A stretch of DNA of 64,000 nt from an uncultured Lachnospiraceae bacterium (GTDB lineage: Bacteria > Bacillota > Clostridia > Lachnospirales > Lachnospiraceae). The stretch spans positions 1-64,000 of the forward strand of contig CAMRSM010000025.1 of the NCBI GenBank assembly GCA_947053345.1, read 5' to 3'. The notes beneath the pieces are model-generated. The model was not told the origin of the DNA. It saw only the letters and a list, made by a program, of their open reading frames with translations, and did no database searches. Of the stretch, positions 8,668 to 17,662 are shown piece by piece (within the stretch, counting starts at the first letter, position 1; every line of letters starts with the position of its first letter). The translations under genes were made by a program, and so were the position numbers.

Positions 8668-9380
8668 ACAGTTTTTTATATGGTGTGGCGTTACAGTGGA
8701 AATTGGATCTACGAAGTAAGTCCCTCTTAGTTACCTGCTATATCGTTCCGCTTATTTTCTTTCTTCTTATGGGCGGTATTTTTACTTCCGTTATGCCCGA
8801 AATGGGAAGTACACTGATACAATCTATGATTGTAATGAGCGTTTCAATGGGGGCATTGATCGGATTACCGCCGTCGTTGATTGAAACTTACGGAAGCGAC
8901 ATAAAAAAGGTTTATAAAGCAAACGGAGTACCGATCTATTCAGGGCTTGTTACAATGTTCCTTTCGGCATTTGTTCATTTGATGGTTACCTGTATTGTGA
9001 TAGTTCTACTTGCCCCTATTCTATTTGAAGCAACTTTGCCGACACAACTTCCATTTTTCTTTCTTGCACTTGCCATATACATTACCTCGTCGTTAGGTAT
9101 TGGAAGTGTTTTGGGGTTGACGGTAAAAAATCAGGCGAAACTGACGATGGTAGCACAATTAGTGTTTTTGCCCTCGATTATGCTTTCGGGGATCATGTTC
9201 CCCATCGACTTGCTGCCCGATTTTCTTGAAGCCATAGGGCGCATTTTCCCTGCTTCTTGGGGATACCGATTGATGTTGGATAATGGATTCTGCTTTGAAA
9301 ATCTATGGTATCTAATCGTTATCTTTTTTGCAGCGGTAATTATATGTGGAATAGTTTTGAAAAAACAAAAAGAAAAATAG
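8664..9380 (+). CDS. ABC-2 type transporter permease
   Basis: 238 residues with about six hydrophobic segments: near 20-40, 50-75, 95-125, 135-155, 165-190 and 210-232. The loop between the fifth and sixth contains LPDFLEAIGRIFPASWGYR, typical of ABC-2 permeases. It is coupled to the ATPase gene by ATGA. Together with the regulator it forms a three-gene inducible efflux module. Substrate cannot be told from sequence. Confidence 0.9.
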   Translation: MNSFLYGVALQWKLDLRSKSLLVTCYIVPLIFFLLMGGIFTSVMPEMGSTLIQSMIVMSVSMGALIGLPPSLIETYGSDIKKVYKANGVPIYSGLVTMFLSAFVHLMVTCIVIVLLAPILFEATLPTQLPFFFLALAIYITSSLGIGSVLGLTVKNQAKLTMVAQLVFLPSIMLSGIMFPIDLLPDFLEAIGRIFPASWGYRLMLDNGFCFENLWYLIVIFFAAVIICGIVLKKQKEK

Positions 9381-9694
9381 TTCGGAGGAAGCAGATGGAT
9401 GATGTTTCGTTTTCCTTCTGTCATTTACTCTGTGTACTGTTTTTTTCTCTTGCCATAATAAAAGGTCTCCTATGATATTATATTTTACCATAGAAGACCT
9501 TTCAAAACACTATTTACGGAAAAAATTTCAAACTCTCGAGACAGTCGATCAGCACAAAAAAACCGCCGCTATGGAGTTGCCCATAATCGGCAGCCTACAT
9601 AGTTTAAAGGTTGCGTCAATCACTCAAAAAAGCACTTGACAAAACACATCCTGCCCTTCGTCCCATACGCCTTACAACATACCGCATTCAAATT
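9381..9694. other. Intergenic region after the ABC operon
   Basis: It holds an imperfect 14-bp inverted repeat (9461-9474 with 9489-9502, one mismatch) between the two convergent transcription units. A segment at 9622-9645 is nearly identical to one at 49807-49829 beside an IS remnant. No coding potential is recognised. Confidence 0.5.
9461..9502. terminator. Inverted repeat between convergent units
   Basis: Arms AAAGGTCTCCTATG and CATAGAAGACCTTT pair with one mismatch around a 14-base A/T-rich loop. A weak T-run follows on the minus strand. It lies between the plus-strand ABC operon and the minus-strand unknown gene, so a bidirectional terminator is plausible. Confidence 0.45.
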
Positions 9695-10210
9695 TTACAT
9701 CACATGGAGATCATCAAAGCACAGTGTCATATGTTCCCCGTCCACCTTCTTCAGCAGAAAGATTGCCGTCAAATCGCTCGTTTTGTCATTCAGCGGCACG
9801 CCGTCGTACAGCACGTCACCGATCACGTTCTCGTAATCTGTCTCCTCCAGGCACCTCATTTTTGCCTGCTCCCATGTCAATGTATAGTAATCCACAGAGA
9901 TTTTGACCTTCTCGGATAATTCCTTCTTGTTTGGCGAATGCAGCAGGGAAGACACCTTGTAATCCGCGGAGCCCTTGCCGAATTCCCGCTCGACTTCCTC
10001 CCTTGTCATCCAGGGCATGCCATAGGAATAAACTGCCGCCTCCAGTCTTTGAGGTGTCCAGACCCAAACTTCCCGGTCCACTTTCCTTATATTTTCATAC
10101 AGAATCAAATCCAGTGCTTCCTGATATTTTTCCTGCGCTAACAGCTCGCTCCATTCCAGAACCAGTGCCCGGATTGCTTCCTCCCCGGCACCCATCGGTA
10201 ATATTTTCAT
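9695..10210 (-). CDS. Uncharacterised 171-residue protein
   Basis: I do not recognise a family. The protein is acidic, soluble and without signal peptide or membrane segments. It has helical N-terminal character (EEAIRALVLEWSELLAQEKY), a central Trp/Tyr-rich part and a C-terminal beta-like stretch ending FDDLHVM, a layout reminiscent of small immunity or SnoaL/NTF2-like folds. That comparison is only by eye. It lies 28 bases after the DUF362 gene and is probably co-transcribed with it. Confidence 0.7.
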   Translation of the reverse strand: MKILPMGAGEEAIRALVLEWSELLAQEKYQEALDLILYENIRKVDREVWVWTPQRLEAAVYSYGMPWMTREEVEREFGKGSADYKVSSLLHSPNKKELSEKVKISVDYYTLTWEQAKMRCLEETDYENVIGDVLYDGVPLNDKTSDLTAIFLLKKVDGEHMTLCFDDLHVM

Positions 10211-10238
10211 TATGCATCCTTTCCGGACTTTCCCGTGG

Positions 10239-11396
10239 TCAAATCCTCACCAATTCATACTGATCCGTTCCCAGCCCGATCTTGACCGCATGCGCAATGC
10301 AGGATCTCCACTCGGTATCCGGGTGTACCATGTGGAAATGGTCATGCTTTCCGCCGCCATCCCCATGCACGGCTTCCCCATTTTGCGCAGCATGCTCCGC
10401 CTGCTTTTTCAACTGCGCTCCCAGCTCACTCTCCGGGATTGGCTCCGCCTTATTGCAAAGATCCGCACACGCCTGATCGAGTGCCACCGGGTCAAAGGAC
10501 GCTAACATCCCGATATCCGCAATGATCGGGATATCATTCTCCGAATGACAGTCACAGTTCGGGGACACATCGCAGATCAGAGAAATATGAAAGCAAGGGC
10601 GATCCTTGCACACTGCAAGGCTGTACTCCGCCATCTTGTAGTTCAGCACCGCGACCGAATCCGCAAAATCCGCCGCGATCACATCCTTCGGGCAGACCGC
10701 CAGACACCGCCCACACCCAACACATTTGTCATGGTCAATCCTTGCCTTGCCATGTTCTATGACCGGCGCGCCATGCGCACAAATCCTGCTGCACGAACCG
10801 CAGCCAATACACCCGTCTGGATCCACGCTCGGCTTGCCTTCACAGTGCTGTTCCATCTTGCCCGCGCGCGAGCCGCAGCCCATGCCGATGTTTTTGATCG
10901 CACCGCCAAAACCCGCCATCTCATGCCCCTTAAAATGCGAGAGCGAGATAAACACATCCGCATCCATAACCGCGTGCCCGATCTTCGCCTCCTTCACATA
11001 TTCCCCGTTAAGAGGGACAAGTGTCTCGTCGGTTCCCTTCAGCCCGTCCGCGATAATGACATGGCAGCCGGTTTGCAGCGGCGAAAAACCGTTGACGTAG
11101 GCAGTCTCCAAATGGTCGAGCGCGTTTTTGCGGCTGCCGACGTAGAGCGTGTTGCAGTCGGTAAGGAACGGCCTGCCGCCAAGTTCCTTCACGTAGTCCG
11201 CCACGACCTTCGCGTAGTTCGGGCGCAGGAAAGCGAGATTGCCGTACTCGCCGAAATGGAGCTTGACCGCGGTGTATTTGTCCGTGAAATCAATGGTTTC
11301 AAACCCTGCAGTCTTCATAAGGCGGTGAAGCTTTTGGAGTAAATTTTCATGTTCGGATGTTTTGAAGGTTGTAAAAAATACTTTCGCTTTGTCCAT
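10239..11396 (-). CDS. DUF362 iron-sulfur protein with two 4Fe-4S clusters
   Basis: 385 residues. The DUF362 fold spans about 10-185, with HFGEYGN near residue 50 and SHFKGHEMAGFGGAIKN near 155. Two ferredoxin motifs follow: CIGCGSCSRIC and CVGCGRCLAVCPKDV (about 195-240), giving eight Cys for two 4Fe-4S clusters. The C-terminal part returns to DUF362. Such proteins are common in anaerobes and may act as cytoplasmic electron-transfer or cofactor-handling proteins; the reaction is not established. It is the first gene of a likely two-gene unit with the unknown protein at 9695-10210. Confidence 0.9.
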   Translation of the reverse strand: MDKAKVFFTTFKTSEHENLLQKLHRLMKTAGFETIDFTDKYTAVKLHFGEYGNLAFLRPNYAKVVADYVKELGGRPFLTDCNTLYVGSRKNALDHLETAYVNGFSPLQTGCHVIIADGLKGTDETLVPLNGEYVKEAKIGHAVMDADVFISLSHFKGHEMAGFGGAIKNIGMGCGSRAGKMEQHCEGKPSVDPDGCIGCGSCSRICAHGAPVIEHGKARIDHDKCVGCGRCLAVCPKDVIAADFADSVAVLNYKMAEYSLAVCKDRPCFHISLICDVSPNCDCHSENDIPIIADIGMLASFDPVALDQACADLCNKAEPIPESELGAQLKKQAEHAAQNGEAVHGDGGGKHDHFHMVHPDTEWRSCIAHAVKIGLGTDQYELVRI

Positions 11397-11798
11397 GTGT
11401 TTTCCCTCCGCTTTTTTGTTTTTGGCCGGTGCACTGCCATGCCGCTATACATCCAAGCTGCTAAACTACTGTATTTTAGTACAATTCCATCTTTTCGCAA
11501 TACAGAAGGACAGCATGCACTTTAAAATATAATACTAATTATAACAGGAAATACCGGGAAAGTCGATGGAAAATCCGATACAAAATCCATAATATTCCTC
11601 CCTGCAAAATCCAAGCAACAGGGCTTGAAAAAGCTAGATTTTTAAGGCGTTGCGGACGCAAAAATCCACAGGGTAAGGATTTTATATTACTTACCCCAAA
11701 AATCGGCTTCTAACCGTCCACAGGCGTGTTTTACCCCCTTTCTTCCTGCCCGTTTCCCGCCGCGCCGAAAAAGTTTTGCATCAATAACCCCAAAAAAC
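11397..11798. other. Intergenic region without recognised genes
   Basis: This holds the upstream region of the DUF362 gene and a stretch of mixed composition up to the VirD4 remnant. No gene, repeat or RNA is recognised. Confidence 0.45.
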
Positions 11799-12003
11799 AC
11801 TTTATTGGGAACCGCCGACGACATAAAGCTGTACATAAACCCGGTATTTGAGACCCCTCGCACAGACAGGATGTCTCACCGTAAACAGCCGCCCGAACAG
11901 CCGAAATATGCCCGTGGCAAAAACATTCTTGTAATCAGCGGTTCCGGCAGCGGAAAGAAAAATACGATTCCTATAAGGCAGAATCTTGTTTATAATTGTC
12001 ATA
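11799..12003 (+). pseudogene. VirD4/TraG-type conjugative coupling protein, internal fragment
   Basis: About 65 codons read LLGTADDIKLYINPVF, then QPKYARGKNILVISGSGSGKK. This matches the segment of Tn1549-type coupling proteins just before and including the Walker A motif (normally GGSGSGKT). The final Thr is changed to Lys and the protein ends soon after in unrelated A/T-rich sequence. The full protein is around 600 residues. It is therefore a dead fragment of a conjugative element, and supports an element having once occupied this region. Confidence 0.7.
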
Positions 12004-12034
12004 AGATTAAATTCAAAATTTTTTATTTTTCGTA

Positions 12035-12065
12035 TTGACTCTCTCGTGGCGTAACGGTTTACGAT
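12035..12065 (+). promoter_or_regulatory. MerR-type promoter of the broken MerR gene
   Basis: TTGACT (12035-12040) and TACGAT (12060-12065) are separated by 19 bases, with a GTGGCGTAAC-like dyad in the spacer. This resembles the promoter at 7002-7032 and fits a self-regulated MerR gene. Confidence 0.5.
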
Positions 12066-12085
12066 TGAACCGAAAGGAGGAAATA

Positions 12086-12446
12086 ATGAAAACAGTAAAA
12101 GACGTGTCAGAGATAACCGGAGTAAGTATAAGGACATTGAGATATTATGACGAAATCGGTCTACTAAAGCCAACGGAAATAACAGAAGCGGGTTATCGGC
12201 TTTATGACAACAAAGCGTTAGAAAAGTTACAGGAAATTATGTTCTTTCGAGAATTCGAAATTCCATTGATTGACATTAAAAAAATCATGGATAACCCTGA
12301 TTATGATAAAGAACAGGCTTTATTAACTCAAAAATCTTTATTGGAGCAGAAACGAAATCGGTTAAATGGAATTAACCGATAGCCAATTCGGAGAAGGCTG
12401 TTCTGAATATGTCGCTCATGCTATCAAGCATTATTATGGGGCATAA
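12086..12446 (+). pseudogene. MerR/TipA-family regulator, internally deleted
   Basis: The first frame (12086-12382, 98 residues, AGGAGG site) is a complete MerR DNA-binding domain with ITGVSIRTLRYYDEIG and the start of the coiled coil. It stops at 12382. Five bases later, in another frame, 12387-12446 encodes FGEGCSEYVAHAIKHYYGA and a stop, which matches the last residues of TipAS domains. The middle (about 130 residues) is missing. The gene thus lost its ligand-binding core by deletion. The 98-residue remnant might still bind DNA. Confidence 0.68.
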
Positions 12447-12739
12447 CAAGGCGAAATGACAACAAACTATTTGCGATAGGCGGCGGAATCGGTATATTCT
12501 CCCGCTGCCCATCGTATTTGGCTGATTATAAAAACAATATCCCTCCATACCGGCAGTTCCATGTTATGATAAAGCCATCATGACATTTGGAAGGCAAGCC
12601 ACTTTATGGCAACAAACGCGGCAGTTGACACACAAGACAGCCTCTCTTTTGCCGTGGCAAAAGCCACACCTGAGAACAGACATAGAAGCAGGTCAACCAG
12701 ATCATAATCCATCTGTACAACCGCTATAAACCACACCCT

Positions 12740-12964
12740 TTACTCTTCTGCCAATCCTGCAAGTATCTTGGCCAGCTTCCCTGCTTCCTCCTCCGAAAGT
12801 GTAACCCCTTTCCCCATCTTCTCATGTCCCGGTGCCCAATCCCGAATATCATACTTTGGCATCCCGCCATTCCATGAAACGAGGTTGACCTCCTTCCTCC
12901 ATCCCTTTGCGCTTTCGGAAAGCACTCCCAACTCCTTTGTAATCTCAAATTGAATATCTGCCAT
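12740..12964 (-). CDS. YdbC/PC4-like single-stranded nucleic-acid binding protein
   Basis: 74 residues with the compact PC4-type pattern of Lactococcus YdbC relatives: an N-terminal strand, KGWRKEVNLVSWNGGMPKYD and DIRDWAPGHEKMGKGVTLSEEE, ending in a helix. These proteins bind single-stranded DNA or RNA as dimers. A GGAAGG-like site precedes the ATG. It is followed on the minus strand by a region of element debris, and preceded by murE about 90 bases away. Confidence 0.85.
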   Translation of the reverse strand: MADIQFEITKELGVLSESAKGWRKEVNLVSWNGGMPKYDIRDWAPGHEKMGKGVTLSEEEAGKLAKILAGLAEE

Positions 12965-13050
12965 TCCTTACCTTCCTTTCTTCTGTTTCACCCGCATACA
13001 ATTCCACCTGCAAAAATGCTCACGGTTCTACTCATTTTCCCACTACGTTC

Positions 13051-14559
13051 TCACTTCCCGACGGCCTCCCCCTTACACTCCATCACCATCTCCCTGTCAT
13101 CCATAGGATACTTCACTCCGCAGATTTCCTGATAATTCTCATGCCCCTTCCCTGCAATCACGATAATATCTCCATCCTGCGCATTCCGGATACAATACTG
13201 TATCGCCTCGCGCCGGTCCGGGATTGCGATATACTCCCCGTCCCCCTTTTTTACCCCGGTAATGATGTCTTCCATGATATCTTCCGGCTTCTCGTAGCGC
13301 GGATTGTCCGTCGTCACGACCGTAAGGTCGGCGCAGCGTGAGGAAATCTCGCCCATCTCAAACCTGCGGTCACGGGAGCGATTCCCGCCGCAGCCAAAAA
13401 GGCAGACGAGGCGCTTCGGCTCATACTCACGGATGGTCGTCAACAGGCTTTTTAAGCTCATCGCATTGTGCGCGTAGTCCACCATGACCGTAAAACGCTC
13501 CGAAACCGGCACGAGTTCCACCCGCCCGCGTACCTTGGCGTTTAACAATGCTTTCCGGATGATGTCCGGCGCGATGCCAAGTTCAAGACAGATTGCCGCC
13601 GCCGTCATGGAATTGTAGACTGTAAATTTACCCGGGATATTGACCTGCACATCAAAATCCGCCTTCCCGGCAAGATGGTACGCAACCGCAAGCCCGCCCT
13701 TCCCGGTGTGCAGGCGCACATGCTCGGCGTATAAATCATAATCCGTGCCACCGCCATCCCCATGGCGGTTTTCCCCCCGGATACCGAATTTTTTCAGCGG
13801 GCAGGACGCGCCGGAAAGTACTGTCTTCCAGTGTGTGTCATCCACATTGACCAATGCCAGCCTGCATTGATGAAACAGCATTCCCTTGCATGCCATATAT
13901 TCCTCAAAGCTCGCGTGTTCCCCCGGTCCGATATGATCCGGCTCGATGTTCATCAGCACGGCATAATCAAAGATAATCCCGGCTACCCGGTGCTGCATGA
14001 GCCCCTGCGAGGATACTTCCATGACAACACAGGTACAGCCCGCTTTTACCATACGGTCAAAATACTGGTACAACAGATAAGAGATGGGCGTTGTATTTTC
14101 CGAGGCAATATGTTCCGTGCCGACAAGTGTCTCGATCGTGCCGACAAGCCCCGCCTGGATGCCCGCGTGCGTCAGCACGGAATGAACCATGTAAGCAGTC
14201 GTCGTTTTTCCTTTTGTCCCGGTGATGCCGATTGTTGTAAGCTTCTTTTCCGGATGCCCGAAATACGCCGCAGAAAGCTGTGCGAGTGCCTTGCGCGTCT
14301 CTTTCACATACACAACGGTCTGCATGCCGGAAGCGAAAGCGGCACCCTTTTCCTTATTTTCCACGACAAAAACCCCCGCACCTTTTTCTGCCGCCGCGCC
14401 AAGGTAATCGTGCCCGTCGCTCTTCACGCCGGAAATCGCCACAAAAACACAGCCGGGTATTACTTTTCTGGAGTCATAGATTATATCCGAAATTTCGACA
14501 CATGTATCCCCCGATACCTGCTCCACTTCCACTTCTTTCAAAAGATCCTGTAATACCAT
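13051..14559 (-). CDS. murE: UDP-MurNAc-tripeptide synthetase (meso-DAP adding)
   Basis: 502 residues. MurE adds the third amino acid to UDP-MurNAc-L-Ala-D-Glu in peptidoglycan synthesis. Visible are the ATP-binding GITGTKGKTTTAYM (about residue 110), the central ligase domain and the C-terminal DNPRYE motif, which in this family indicates meso-diaminopimelate as substrate. I chose the ATG at 14559, 9 bases after GGGGAGG, over one six bases upstream that sits too close to it. Longer in-frame extensions to 14919 are low-complexity and improbable. It stands alone, after a strong hairpin. Confidence 0.94.
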   Translation of the reverse strand: MVLQDLLKEVEVEQVSGDTCVEISDIIYDSRKVIPGCVFVAISGVKSDGHDYLGAAAEKGAGVFVVENKEKGAAFASGMQTVVYVKETRKALAQLSAAYFGHPEKKLTTIGITGTKGKTTTAYMVHSVLTHAGIQAGLVGTIETLVGTEHIASENTTPISYLLYQYFDRMVKAGCTCVVMEVSSQGLMQHRVAGIIFDYAVLMNIEPDHIGPGEHASFEEYMACKGMLFHQCRLALVNVDDTHWKTVLSGASCPLKKFGIRGENRHGDGGGTDYDLYAEHVRLHTGKGGLAVAYHLAGKADFDVQVNIPGKFTVYNSMTAAAICLELGIAPDIIRKALLNAKVRGRVELVPVSERFTVMVDYAHNAMSLKSLLTTIREYEPKRLVCLFGCGGNRSRDRRFEMGEISSRCADLTVVTTDNPRYEKPEDIMEDIITGVKKGDGEYIAIPDRREAIQYCIRNAQDGDIIVIAGKGHENYQEICGVKYPMDDREMVMECKGEAVGK

Positions 14560-14971
14560 ACTCATGAACCTCCCCATCTCCCGCGCGGAAGGAATCCCTG
14601 CCCGACGCTGAAAAACTATCTTCCCTGCAAACCGGGAACTTGCCGCCGCAAATATCCCCCTGCCCGAAACAAAAAAGCAATGCTCTTTTCCCTTTTCTGA
14701 AACAAGGGCTTTCCGGAACCGGAACACCCCGCACACAAAAATTTCCACGAACACCCCCTGCCCGTGGAAATCCCCTGTTTCCCTTTTATCATATCCGTAA
14801 CCACCCGGCATCACAGCCCACCGGCAGATCCCCTTAAACCGCGCGGAACAACCGCCATCGCTGCCCACCGGCAGATCCAAAAATGAACCTCCACACGGGT
14901 TCATTTTTGGATCTGCCATATGAAACAGGTCACGCCGAAAATCTTATCCCCAATCTCCCGCCCGTTTCACA
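14560..14971. other. Spacer between glgA and murE
   Basis: This holds the 48-base hairpin at 14870-14917. A G-rich minus-strand open frame continues upstream of murE but lacks a ribosome site and family similarity. Nothing else is seen. Confidence 0.5.
14870..14917 (-). terminator. Perfect 20-bp hairpin after glgA
   Basis: Arms of 20 bp (GGCAGATCCAAAAATGAACC and its complement) enclose an 8-base loop. It lies just downstream of glgA on the minus strand and probably ends its transcript. The loop-proximal part (TGAACC...GGTTCA) recurs in the hairpin at 34906-34950. Confidence 0.65.
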
Positions 14972-16408
14972 TTACATCCTATTATACAGTTCCTCATACT
15001 TCTTCGCCGAAGCTGCCCACGAGAAATCCGCCGCCATACCGCGGTCAATCATCTTATTCCATTCGCGCTTATGGTTATAATAAACATCCTTTGCGTAACG
15101 GATCGTGGCAAGCATCTCATGCGCGTTGTAATTGCAGAAACCAAAACCCGTACCCGTGCCCTCATACTGGTTATACGGCTGAACCGTGTCGCGCAGGCCG
15201 CCCGTCTCACGCACGATCGGAACCGTGCCGTAACGGAGGCTCATCAGCTGGCTTAAGCCGCACGGCTCAAACAGTGACGGCATCAGGAATGCGTCACATG
15301 CCGCATAGATGCGGTGTGAGCGCTCATTCGAATAGAAAATGTTCGCCGACACACGGTTTGAATACTTCCAAGCAAAATGGCGGAACAGATGCTCGTATTT
15401 CTCTTCGCCCGTGCCCAAAACAACAAGCTGCGTATCTTCCGCGCAGATTTCCTCGATCACATAGTCAATCAGGTCAAAACCCTTCTGGTCTGTCAGGCGC
15501 GAAACAATGCCGACCATAAACTTCTTATCGTCCACCTCAAGACCTAATTCCTCCTGAAGCGCACGCTTATTCTTTCCCTTTTCCTTACGGAAATTCTTGG
15601 CATTATAATTCTGTACGATGAACGGATCGGTCTCCGGATTATACTCATCGTAGTCAATCCCGTTCACAATACCGATCAGGCGGTTTGATTTCGCATTCAT
15701 CAGTCCGTCCAGACCCTCGCCATAGAACGGCATCTTAATCTCGTTCGCGTACGAATCACTGACCGTCGTCACATAGTCCGCATATACGATACCGCCCTTT
15801 AAGTAATTTGCATCGCCGTAAGCTTCAAGCTTATCCGGGGCAAAATAGTAGTCGCCAAGCCCGGTGATATTCTTCACGGTCTTCTTATCCCAGATCCCCT
15901 GGAATTTCAGGTTGTGGATCGTCATGATCGTTTTGATGCCGCGGAAAAACTCACCGCCTTGGAAGCTGTCATGTAAGTATACGGGAATCAGCCCCGTCTG
16001 CCAGTCGTGGCAGTGGATAATGTCCGGGCGGAAATCAATAACCGGCAGTGCCGACAGGCAGGCACGGCTGAAAAACGCAAATTTTTCAATGTCCTCGTAA
16101 ATGTTTCCGTACGGCTTCATGCCCGCAAAATAAAACTCGTTGTCGATAAAGTAGAATGTGATCCCGTCCACGACCGTCTCAAGCACGCCGACATACTGGC
16201 TGCGCCAGTTCAGTTCCATGTAAAAATGTGTCTTATACTGCATGTTCTGCTTAAATCCATCCGGGATCATCATGTATTTCGGCAGCATTACCCTTACGTC
16301 GAACTGCTGCTTGTCGAGATATTTCGGCAATGACCCCACTACGTCCGCCAAACCGCCCGTCTTTACAAACGGCACACACTCCGACGCGACAAACAATACC
16401 TTTTTCAT
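14972..16408 (-). CDS. glgA: Glycogen synthase (ADP-glucose type)
   Basis: 478 residues starting MKKVLFVASECVPFVKTGGL, which contains the KTGGL ADP-glucose binding motif of GT5 enzymes. The catalytic domain (about 1-245) and GT1-type C-terminal domain follow, with EPCGLSQLMSLRYGTVPIVR near 380. It transfers glucosyl units from ADP-glucose to growing glycogen. GAGGAGGG lies 8 bases upstream of the ATG; longer extensions are unlikely. No other glg gene is nearby, so glgA stands alone between spo0A and murE. Confidence 0.95.
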   Translation of the reverse strand: MKKVLFVASECVPFVKTGGLADVVGSLPKYLDKQQFDVRVMLPKYMMIPDGFKQNMQYKTHFYMELNWRSQYVGVLETVVDGITFYFIDNEFYFAGMKPYGNIYEDIEKFAFFSRACLSALPVIDFRPDIIHCHDWQTGLIPVYLHDSFQGGEFFRGIKTIMTIHNLKFQGIWDKKTVKNITGLGDYYFAPDKLEAYGDANYLKGGIVYADYVTTVSDSYANEIKMPFYGEGLDGLMNAKSNRLIGIVNGIDYDEYNPETDPFIVQNYNAKNFRKEKGKNKRALQEELGLEVDDKKFMVGIVSRLTDQKGFDLIDYVIEEICAEDTQLVVLGTGEEKYEHLFRHFAWKYSNRVSANIFYSNERSHRIYAACDAFLMPSLFEPCGLSQLMSLRYGTVPIVRETGGLRDTVQPYNQYEGTGTGFGFCNYNAHEMLATIRYAKDVYYNHKREWNKMIDRGMAADFSWAASAKKYEELYNRM

Positions 16409-16532
16409 CCTTTGCCCTCCTCTTTTCTGTAGCAATCTAAGCCCCACCCGCCGGACACCGGGGAACATGGGCAGGCACACCATCCGCCGTGAAAACACCT
16501 GTGGCAGTCCACACTGCCCTCACCCATAAAGA

Positions 16533-16564
16533 AAACCCGAAAACAAAAATATGTTTCCGGGTTT
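16533..16564 (-). terminator. Rho-independent terminator of spo0A
   Basis: Thirteen-bp arms with one mismatch (AAACCCGGAAACA on the minus strand) followed by a T-rich tract. It lies about 120 bases downstream of spo0A on the minus strand. The rest of 16409-16685 shows nothing. Confidence 0.65.
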
Positions 16565-16685
16565 CCTGATCCCGTCTCTCCAACCTTGCTTTCCATGTCA
16601 TTATACCATATCTCCCCCCCTTCGAAAAGGGGCAAAATGACTTTTTTCCACAATTACGCAAATCCGGGCGGCAATATCCCCGGAA

Positions 16686-17498
16686 TTACGCGCCGATGCC
16701 TGCACTTTTATATTCCAAGCGGATCTTATCCGCGATCAGCGCCACAAATTCCGAATTGGTAGGCTTCCCTTTCCCGTAACTTACCGTATACCCGAAAAGA
16801 TCATTGATCGTATCCATCTTCCCCCTGCTCCAGGCAACCTCGATCGCGTGGCGGATTGCGCGCTCCACTCGGCTCGGTGTCGTCTTATGGCGCTTGGCGA
16901 TGGAAGGGTAGAGCTGCTTTGTGATCGAGTTTAGCATTTCATGGTCGTCCACCGACATCATGATGGCATCGCGCAGGTACTGGTAACCTTTGATATGCGC
17001 AGGTACACCGATCTCATGGATGATATCCGTGACATCGGCCTCGAGATTATGCGGGCGGTTCATCGGTGCCATCTCACAGGCGGAAAGCACACCGCGTTTT
17101 TCCAGAATATGCTGGCTTCCCCTTCCCTTCACCTGCTTGATCCGGCTTAACACCACGCTGCCCTCGAACGGCTTCAAAATATAATAGCTTGCCCCAAGCT
17201 CGAACGCGTTTTCCGTCACCCTCTCCTGCGCGATCGCCGAAATAACGATGAATGCCGGGAGCTTTTTGATCTCCTTGTCCTTCTTAACCTTCTCAAGCAC
17301 CCCGAGCCCGTCCAACTTTGGCATGATCAGATCGAGAAGAACAACATCCGGTTCCTTTTCCTTTATCATCTCAAGTGCTTCCAACCCGTTCTCCGCTTTG
17401 CCGATCACGGCCATCTCCTCGTCTGCCTGCACAATCTCTTCCAACATACTCACGGTTCTCGCATTGTCATCCACAATTAAGACATTGATTTTTTCCAT
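16686..17498 (-). CDS. spo0A: Sporulation master regulator Spo0A
   Basis: 270 residues. The receiver domain (1-120) has the acidic pair near residue 10, the phospho-accepting Asp in [13 protein letters not shown] (about 56) and a conserved Lys near 108 in YILKPF. The C-terminal DNA-binding domain (about 150-265) carries the Spo0A-specific [18 protein letters not shown] and [20 protein letters not shown]. It controls entry into sporulation once phosphorylated. It follows spoIVB on the same strand, the usual order in spore formers, but has its own promoter. Confidence 0.98.
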   Translation of the reverse strand: MEKINVLIVDDNARTVSMLEEIVQADEEMAVIGKAENGLEALEMIKEKEPDVVLLDLIMPKLDGLGVLEKVKKDKEIKKLPAFIVISAIAQERVTENAFELGASYYILKPFEGSVVLSRIKQVKGRGSQHILEKRGVLSACEMAPMNRPHNLEADVTDIIHEIGVPAHIKGYQYLRDAIMMSVDDHEMLNSITKQLYPSIAKRHKTTPSRVERAIRHAIEVAWSRGKMDTINDLFGYTVSYGKGKPTNSEFVALIADKIRLEYKSAGIGA

Positions 17499-17602
17499 CT
17501 TTTTTCCTCTTTTCTGCCATTTTTTACGGCTTATTTTTCAGACCAAAACAGAAAATTATCGCCGATTCGCTATTAGAATCCAATTATTTCCATTTCATGT
17601 TT

Positions 17603-17631
17603 ATAATACACTAATTATCGGAAAAAATCAA
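17603..17631 (-). promoter_or_regulatory. SigA-type promoter of spo0A
   Basis: On the minus strand TTGATT (17631-17626) and TATTAT (17608-17603) are spaced by 17 bases, about 105 bases upstream of the spo0A ATG in the spoIVB-spo0A gap. I did not find a clear 0A box or SigH promoter. Confidence 0.5.
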
Positions 17632-17662
17632 GCCCTAAATTAACATTTTTTGTAAATGATTT

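Noticed and set aside
10545-11342. 265-codon plus-strand open frame
   Set aside because: Antisense shadow of the DUF362 gene, whose ferredoxin motifs are certain.
13762-14553. 263-codon plus-strand open frame
   Set aside because: Antisense to murE; no recognisable domains.
14560-14919. 120-codon N-terminal extension of murE
   Set aside because: Gly/Arg/Cys-rich, not found in MurE enzymes and overlaps the terminator hairpin; the Shine-Dalgarno site favours 14559.
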